Source: a virus. From it: DNA of 52,784 nucleotides. This document shows positions 47,901 to 52,784 of this stretch, one piece after another. Position 1 is the first letter of the stretch; every line of letters begins with the position of its first letter. The notes below the pieces were generated by a model that was given only the letters and a program-made list of their open reading frames with translations, was not told the origin of the DNA and ran no database searches. The position numbers and the translations under genes were made by a program. Location of the stretch: positions 1-52,784 of IMG/VR virus record IMGVR_UViG_3300024258_000612. The stretch is one strand, 5' to 3'.

Positions 47901-50770
47901 ATTCCGTATCTACCTCTTCCAGCATTAAAGTTTTGTTGGACTTCGGCCGAAGTCAAATTTTGTCCATAGAATTGCCATTCAGATCCATAGCCGTATAAAC
48001 GATGGTTAACATTAATTGCCGCCGCTTGAAAAGTGGTGGAGGTTGTACCAGAAGATGCTGATCCAGACTGAATTAACGAACCATTTACATATACCGCATA
48101 ACTACTTCCATCAAAAGTTAAAACTTGATAATACCATTGTCCAGATGATAATTGATGGCTAATTTCTCCACCTGTTCCAGTACCAATATAGAAATATACA
48201 TTGCCTCCATCTTTGATCCCTTGATAAGTGTATCCTCCTCCTGCCTGGATTCCTTGCAATTGGAAACTTTCACCAGCTGGTTGTGTTGTACTGCTATAAT
48301 ATACCCACATGCCAAAAGCTCTTGCTCCTGCAGGAGCTGTAAAGGAAGAACTAATATAATCGCCATAACCATCAAATATCATATAGCCATTGTTTGAACT
48401 GCTATATGTAGGATTTCCTTGAATAGTTCCGTTATATCCGTTTCCGCTTATATCATTCACTGTACTACCAGAACCAGAATAACTACTACCATTAGTCATA
48501 TCCCAATGTAATAACAAATTTGATTTTATAATTCCATCAGAGCTTACATCTTGCCACGTTGATCCGTCATAAAATTTTACTTTTTGACCAAAGCTATTAT
48601 AATAAAGCTGTCCAGCTCTAGTTCCAGTAGGATCAGAAGCAGCCGATAATAAACCAAATGGCTTCTCAACATTAACTTCGGTATCGTCTAATACTAAAAA
48701 CGTGTCTCGGCCATTGGTATTGTTACCTTTATTTGTGAACTTAGAAATTTCAAATCCACCATCAGTAACTAACATACCATAGTTATTATTACCAGTTGAA
48801 GACCAATCTCCCGCACCTCTAGCTAATTTAATTCCAGAATAATATCCACCGAGTGAGTTTACGGTAATCCATTCGTGTTGATCAGCTGCATTTCCGACTT
48901 GTAAAGAAGCGCTTGGATCGTCTGTTCCAATACCAACGTTACCTGCTGAGGTGATGCGCATACGTTCTTCAACTGCATCCTCTGCTATAACAACTCCTGT
49001 CTTGTTGACAAAGGCTATATCCCCACCCCACTTATGGAGTATACCTGAAGCACCATATGAACTGTGCCCTGCCCTTACCGTAGGAGTGGTAGTGTTACCA
49101 TTGAAATGTATATTTGTGCCACTGAGGCCAGCACCAGCGCCTACGCCATCTAGGGTTAGACCGAAGTTAGGGTTACCCACACTAACATCTCCAAAAACAT
49201 CTAACTTAGAGCCAGGACTCGTAGTACCAATACCTAGCTTGCCACTAAGGTAGTTCTTATCTTCACCATTGATGTGTAAGCCATAAGCGTTTGTAACAGT
49301 TCCAGCCGATATGGCATAAGAGCCATAGAATAATTGGCCGTTTGTTATTGTGCCTGCATTACTATCAATATGGGATTCAAAGCCTCTTGCCGTTGAAATT
49401 GTACTAGAACCATTTGATTCTACTTCTCCAAAAACTCCTCGGATAGTTCCTACATTACCAGTATGTCCTACGAGGGTGGCCGCTTTATTATATGACCCGT
49501 AGGCGGTGGTAACAGTACCAGTACCAGTTGTATCTATATAAGCAAATGTAGAAGAACCGTAAAGATTGGTCACTGTACCTGCTGAGTTTCTAGCATATAC
49601 TTGTGAGCTTATACCCTTTAATTCAGTAGTTGATCCTACTGAATCAAGCACGGATTCTGTTACAAATCTACCACCATATACTAAATCACTATCACCCGTA
49701 GCTCTAGTATCAACATTAAGCCCATATACTCTATGTTCATTAGTTGTATCACCACCTGTTGTACTTGAGTCTACATCAATAAACAAACCACCTTGTTCTC
49801 TATCTCCGCCCGTGGCAGAAACACCTGAGAAGTTACCATCAATGATCTGAGCGAAATAATAGTCCAGCGCTGGATCAGTTATATTATGAACCAGTTTTAG
49901 TGGATATTGACTATTATCTGATCTAATATCTAATTTAGAAGATGGCGAGTTGGTGCCTATACCAACACTTCCCAATTCTTTAATAACCATTGTGGATATA
50001 CCAGACCCGGCAGTACCGTTACCAATATAAGTGTCACCTGTATTATTCATTATAATTGGATAATAGTTATTAGTTAAATCTCTTATATTTAAATTACCGC
50101 CACTTCCCAATTGCATAGACCATTCGTAATCGGCTTTTGATACTCCACCAGATCTTTTAATATTAATACCCGGAAAGTGATCACCAACTGCAGTAGATTT
50201 AATGTAACCTGATGAAGCTGTAGACACTTCTAAGTTCCCGGTGATTATTCCACCTGCGAGAGGTAGCTTAGTACCAATACTATTAGTTACTGTGGTGGCA
50301 AAGTTAGGATCATTACCTAAGGCCGCCGCTAATTCGTTTAATGTATCTAAAGTAGCTGGAGATGAAGCAACAAGAGCCGCCACCTGAGTATTAACATATG
50401 TCTCTGTTGTCTTACCATCAAGTAAACCTTGAAGACCTGTTACTTCAGAAACTGTATGAGCAGCTGGATGACTATAATTATTAGCGCTATCGGCTATGCC
50501 GTCTAACTTAGTTGAATTTAACTTAGCGTCTGTAATAGCATTGTCTGCTATATCCGCTGTAGCGTGAGTAGTAGGGTGACTATAATTATTAGCGCTATCG
50601 GCTATGCCATCTAACTTAGTTGAATTTAACTTAGCATCGGTAATAGAATTATCTGCTATATCCGCTAGTTCAATCGAACCATCAACAATCTTAGATGCAT
50701 CAATACTATTGGCTGGAATATCATCAATAGTAACCGGTGACGGGGTTGGAGTTCTACCTACGTATGGCAT
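47897..50770 (-). CDS. Very large tail fibre with LamG-like head
   Basis: A 957-residue protein. It starts with a virion-binding module and two tandem copies of a 36-residue shaft repeat (ITDAKLNSTKLDGIADSANN). Beta-helix-like modules follow, such as KLGIGTTSPGSKLDVFGDV, with Tyr-containing trimer repeats. The last 180 residues are a LamG/concanavalin-like jelly roll: LHWDMTNGSSYSGSG, MIFDGYGDYISSSF, WYYQVLTFDGSSYAVYVNG, a likely carbohydrate-binding head. Its start overlaps the upstream small gene's stop at 50770. Confidence 0.87.
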   Translation of the reverse strand: MPYVGRTPTPSPVTIDDIPANSIDASKIVDGSIELADIADNSITDAKLNSTKLDGIADSANNYSHPTTHATADIADNAITDAKLNSTKLDGIADSANNYSHPAAHTVSEVTGLQGLLDGKTTETYVNTQVAALVASSPATLDTLNELAAALGNDPNFATTVTNSIGTKLPLAGGIITGNLEVSTASSGYIKSTAVGDHFPGINIKRSGGVSKADYEWSMQLGSGGNLNIRDLTNNYYPIIMNNTGDTYIGNGTAGSGISTMVIKELGSVGIGTNSPSSKLDIRSDNSQYPLKLVHNITDPALDYYFAQIIDGNFSGVSATGGDREQGGLFIDVDSSTTGGDTTNEHRVYGLNVDTRATGDSDLVYGGRFVTESVLDSVGSTTELKGISSQVYARNSAGTVTNLYGSSTFAYIDTTGTGTVTTAYGSYNKAATLVGHTGNVGTIRGVFGEVESNGSSTISTARGFESHIDSNAGTITNGQLFYGSYAISAGTVTNAYGLHINGEDKNYLSGKLGIGTTSPGSKLDVFGDVSVGNPNFGLTLDGVGAGAGLSGTNIHFNGNTTTPTVRAGHSSYGASGILHKWGGDIAFVNKTGVVIAEDAVEERMRITSAGNVGIGTDDPSASLQVGNAADQHEWITVNSLGGYYSGIKLARGAGDWSSTGNNNYGMLVTDGGFEISKFTNKGNNTNGRDTFLVLDDTEVNVEKPFGLLSAASDPTGTRAGQLYYNSFGQKVKFYDGSTWQDVSSDGIIKSNLLLHWDMTNGSSYSGSGSTVNDISGNGYNGTIQGNPTYSSSNNGYMIFDGYGDYISSSFTAPAGARAFGMWVYYSSTTQPAGESFQLQGIQAGGGYTYQGIKDGGNVYFYIGTGTGGEISHQLSSGQWYYQVLTFDGSSYAVYVNGSLIQSGSASSGTTSTTFQAAAINVNHRLYGYGSEWQFYGQNLTSAEVQQNFNAGRGRYGI
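50470..50666 (-). repeat. Two-copy 108-base tandem repeat in fibre gene
   Basis: An 89-base sequence at 50470-50558 returns at 50578-50666 with five mismatches, a 108-base period, encoding twice the 36-residue unit ITDAKLNSTKLDGIADSANN and flanks. Copy number can vary by recombination, changing fibre length. Confidence 0.85.
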
Positions 50771-51093
50771 TAACCCATCTCCATAATGCTTAAAGTAGCA
50801 TCAAGTGAATTAATAATGGATCCTTGTACTTGTAGAATATCACTAGGCTCCATTACTACTTTATTGCCTGCCATAACCTCTACTGAAGAGCCTGAAGGAA
50901 TAGGAATGTCTTTAATGATGTACGTGTCATCACCCGAGTTAACCAATCTAATACTTGCAGTAATGCTTGAACTTGAAATGTTAGCTAATGTGCAACCAAG
51001 AACTACTGTTGTTGTACTTGCCGGAACCGTATATACCGCTACCAAAGTTGTATCAATGTTTGCTACAGTCTTTCTTTTAAATGTATTTGCCAT
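50770..51093 (-). CDS. Beta-rich structural tail protein
   Basis: A 107-residue beta protein (VANIDTTLVAVYTVPASTTT then EVMAGNKVVMEPSDILQVQG), a Greek-key-like arrangement common among small tail or baseplate proteins of marine phages. Its start is 7 bases from the stop of the preceding fibre and its stop overlaps the next ATG. It may be a fibre connector. Confidence 0.7.
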   Translation of the reverse strand: MANTFKRKTVANIDTTLVAVYTVPASTTTVVLGCTLANISSSSITASIRLVNSGDDTYIIKDIPIPSGSSVEVMAGNKVVMEPSDILQVQGSIINSLDATLSIMEMG

Positions 51094-51099
51094 ATCTTA

Positions 51100-52784
51100 T
51101 TATCCTAATGCAATTGCCATCGCGACAGCTTCGGCCCTTATGTTATCTAATTCTGCTTGAAGTCCTGTAACCTCTGAAATACTATGGGCTGCAGGATGTG
51201 TATATATTGTATCAGTGAATACCGCTCCTACCGGGACTGCTGTTTCAACTAAAGGATGTGCAACATTAGATACCTTGGCATCATTTAATGCAACTCTAGT
51301 TTCAAGACCATCAGCTAAACCTTTTAAGACTTTACCTTGATTAGCACTTAACGCTTCAGTTGTACTTGTACTTGTTAATGTATTGTTTACAGTAACACTC
51401 GTATCATCTAATAAAGCACTTAAATCAACTGTGAAAGTTGAAGCGTCACTTCTTGTGAACGTGGCAATACCAGTTGACCCATTTAAGGCACCACTAGCGA
51501 TGTAAGCTAGGTTGGTGTCATCTAAGTACAGAGATAAATCTAAGTTTGTTGTTGCGCCTAATTCATCTACATAAGAAAGAATGTTAGTAGCAATAGATAG
51601 TGTTGTAGTGGTTTCAGTGTCTGTAAATACAGCACCAGAAGGTACATTAGTCAACACCTGTGAATCATCAACCTTACCATCTAAGGCTGTTTGTAATCCT
51701 GTTGTATCTGCTATTGCATGGGTATGTGCAAAGTCAGCAACAGCAAAGTTTAATTTGCCGGTAGTATCGTTATACGTAACAACAATATTTGTTTCGGTGT
51801 TGGCATCAACCATTGTACCAACGATATCTTCAATCTCTTCGGCATCAATGAAACCAACTTTATCCCAAGAAGATGTACTTCCATTATAAACTTCGGTTGA
51901 ATTTAAATCTGTGTTCCATCTAAGGTAACCAGCCTCTGGAGAAGCATCTCTGTCCGCGGTAGATCCAGCAGGAATGATTGCGGAAGTGCCTGTATTATTA
52001 ACAACAGAAGCTAAAGCAATAATCTTAATATGAATAATTGTTACTTCATCATCGAGATCAGCTGGATCTGTAAGAACAACATTTGTTCCATCGGTGTATG
52101 TAAAGTCAACAGAACCTAATAACTTAATACCATTAATGAATACTTCTAAGTTATCAACAGCCCTATTATATCCCCCATTAGGTATTACAAAGTCTGTTTG
52201 ACCAGATGTAGCAACATATTCGTGTTCTGTAATGTCAGAACCATTAGCAAGGTTAAGGGCTTTGATGACTTCGATAGTGACGATGTCATCAACTAAAGCT
52301 GGATCAGATAGTACAACAGATGTACCAGAGGTTGCGGTGTAATCCACTTCAGGCAGTTTCATACCATTATAAAATACGTTTACATGGTCACTTAGTGTGT
52401 CATATAAAGCCGCAAACGTTGTATCCCCCGCAATGGTAATGTACTCGACAGTGATAATTTCACTAGCACCCCCACCACCTCCTCCAGATACTGGGAACCA
52501 CTGAGAAACTCCGGCAGAGTCTTGAATATATTTATAGAGTAAAGAGTCGTCGGTATCCCACCACTCATCTCCTAAAGTAGGGTTCGCTGGTTGAGAAGTA
52601 CTAAAGCTATTAGTATGCCCGTCCTCTAGACCTATGATTAATTGCTTTGGAGTAGTACTACTGTCGGTAGTAATAACAACGTTATTACCTGCCACAATTT
52701 GTAGACTTTCTTCTCCTGAAGGAGATAGTGTAGTTTGTCCAGCAATAAGCAGGTCTTTCCAATGAGAACCTAAAGATACCTTAA
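51100..52784 (-). CDS. Tail fibre protein (5' part outside window)
   Basis: This fibre gene remains open beyond the GTG at 52695: reading upstream, codons KVSLGSHWKDLLIAGQ continue to base 52782. The true start therefore lies past the right edge. The visible 560 residues have NPTLGDEWWDTDDSLLYKYI, a WYPVSG-like module, two similar beta repeats (VFYNGMKLPEVDYTAT and VFINGIKLLGSVDFTY), and shaft modules NNTLTSTSTTEALSANQGK and LNDAKVSNVAHPLVETAVP also present in the 43165-45648 fibre. It is probably the largest or most proximal fibre of the cluster. Confidence 0.85.
   Translation of the reverse strand, partial: KVSLGSHWKDLLIAGQTTLSPSGEESLQIVAGNNVVITTDSSTTPKQLIIGLEDGHTNSFSTSQPANPTLGDEWWDTDDSLLYKYIQDSAGVSQWFPVSGGGGGGASEIITVEYITIAGDTTFAALYDTLSDHVNVFYNGMKLPEVDYTATSGTSVVLSDPALVDDIVTIEVIKALNLANGSDITEHEYVATSGQTDFVIPNGGYNRAVDNLEVFINGIKLLGSVDFTYTDGTNVVLTDPADLDDEVTIIHIKIIALASVVNNTGTSAIIPAGSTADRDASPEAGYLRWNTDLNSTEVYNGSTSSWDKVGFIDAEEIEDIVGTMVDANTETNIVVTYNDTTGKLNFAVADFAHTHAIADTTGLQTALDGKVDDSQVLTNVPSGAVFTDTETTTTLSIATNILSYVDELGATTNLDLSLYLDDTNLAYIASGALNGSTGIATFTRSDASTFTVDLSALLDDTSVTVNNTLTSTSTTEALSANQGKVLKGLADGLETRVALNDAKVSNVAHPLVETAVPVGAVFTDTIYTHPAAHSISEVTGLQAELDNIRAEAVAMAIALG

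Noticed and set aside
1-52784. tRNA genes, CRISPR arrays, integrase, transposase
   Set aside because: No convincing T-loop, regularly spaced nucleotide repeats, or recombinase motifs were seen on either strand by eye; a tRNA scan was not possible.

Overview
This window is part of the genome of a tailed, strictly lytic-looking phage of a Gram-negative host. The host is probably a marine gammaproteobacterium. The evidence is a T5-like replication module, consensus sigma70-type promoters, a TusE-like sulfur-relay gene, an exported porin-like protein, and tail genes of the kinds common in marine phages. No integrase, repressor, tRNA, CRISPR array or insertion sequence was recognised. Both ends cut through genes: the ribonucleotide reductase small subunit at the left and a tail fibre gene at the right.

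Layout. The left 28.3 kb is read on the plus strand. At 1-4.6 kb lie nrdB, a PD-(D/E)XK-like nuclease, a porin-like outer-membrane protein with its own promoter and terminator, and a run of tiny exported, membrane or accessory genes (metallopeptidase-like, lipoprotein-like, TusE-like). At 4.6-20.9 kb lies the replication and recombination block in T5 order: regulators, an NAD+ DNA ligase split into two genes, a D5-like DNA-binding protein, DnaB-type helicase, DnaG-type primase, family A DNA polymerase, SF2 helicase, gp32-like SSB, SbcD, SbcC, a thioredoxin, a resolvase and the D15-type flap endonuclease. At 20.9-28.3 kb lies a tightly overlapping carbohydrate and radical-SAM operon: a UDP-sugar dehydrogenase-like enzyme, a glycosyltransferase/radical-SAM fusion, two more radical-SAM proteins, a split transketolase, two SDR epimerases and a PIG-L deacetylase.

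The right 24.5 kb is read on the minus strand and converges on the left half at 28.28 kb, where the stop codons overlap. It is almost entirely tail fibre, adhesin and chaperone genes: coiled-coil, glycine-rich, C1q-like, LamG-like, Ig-like, collagen-like and seven-bladed FG-GAP propeller proteins. It also holds a flavin-dependent halogenase and, at its promoter-distal end, two more radical-SAM proteins, a polysaccharide deacetylase and an unrecognised, possibly glycosyltransferase-like protein.

How it may work together. Seven near-identical promoters (TTGACA, 16-17 bp, TATAAT) drive the plus-strand units and one minus-strand unit. The strongest candidate for an undescribed system is a SPASM radical-SAM enzyme translationally coupled to a tail protein. 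That protein carries four tandem CxCN hexapeptide repeats just before a self-cleaving S74-type chaperone domain. It may be an enzyme and substrate pair that chemically cross-links or modifies the virion tail. Around it, five radical-SAM enzymes, sugar enzymes and a halogenase suggest that virion or host-surface decoration is a major investment of this phage.
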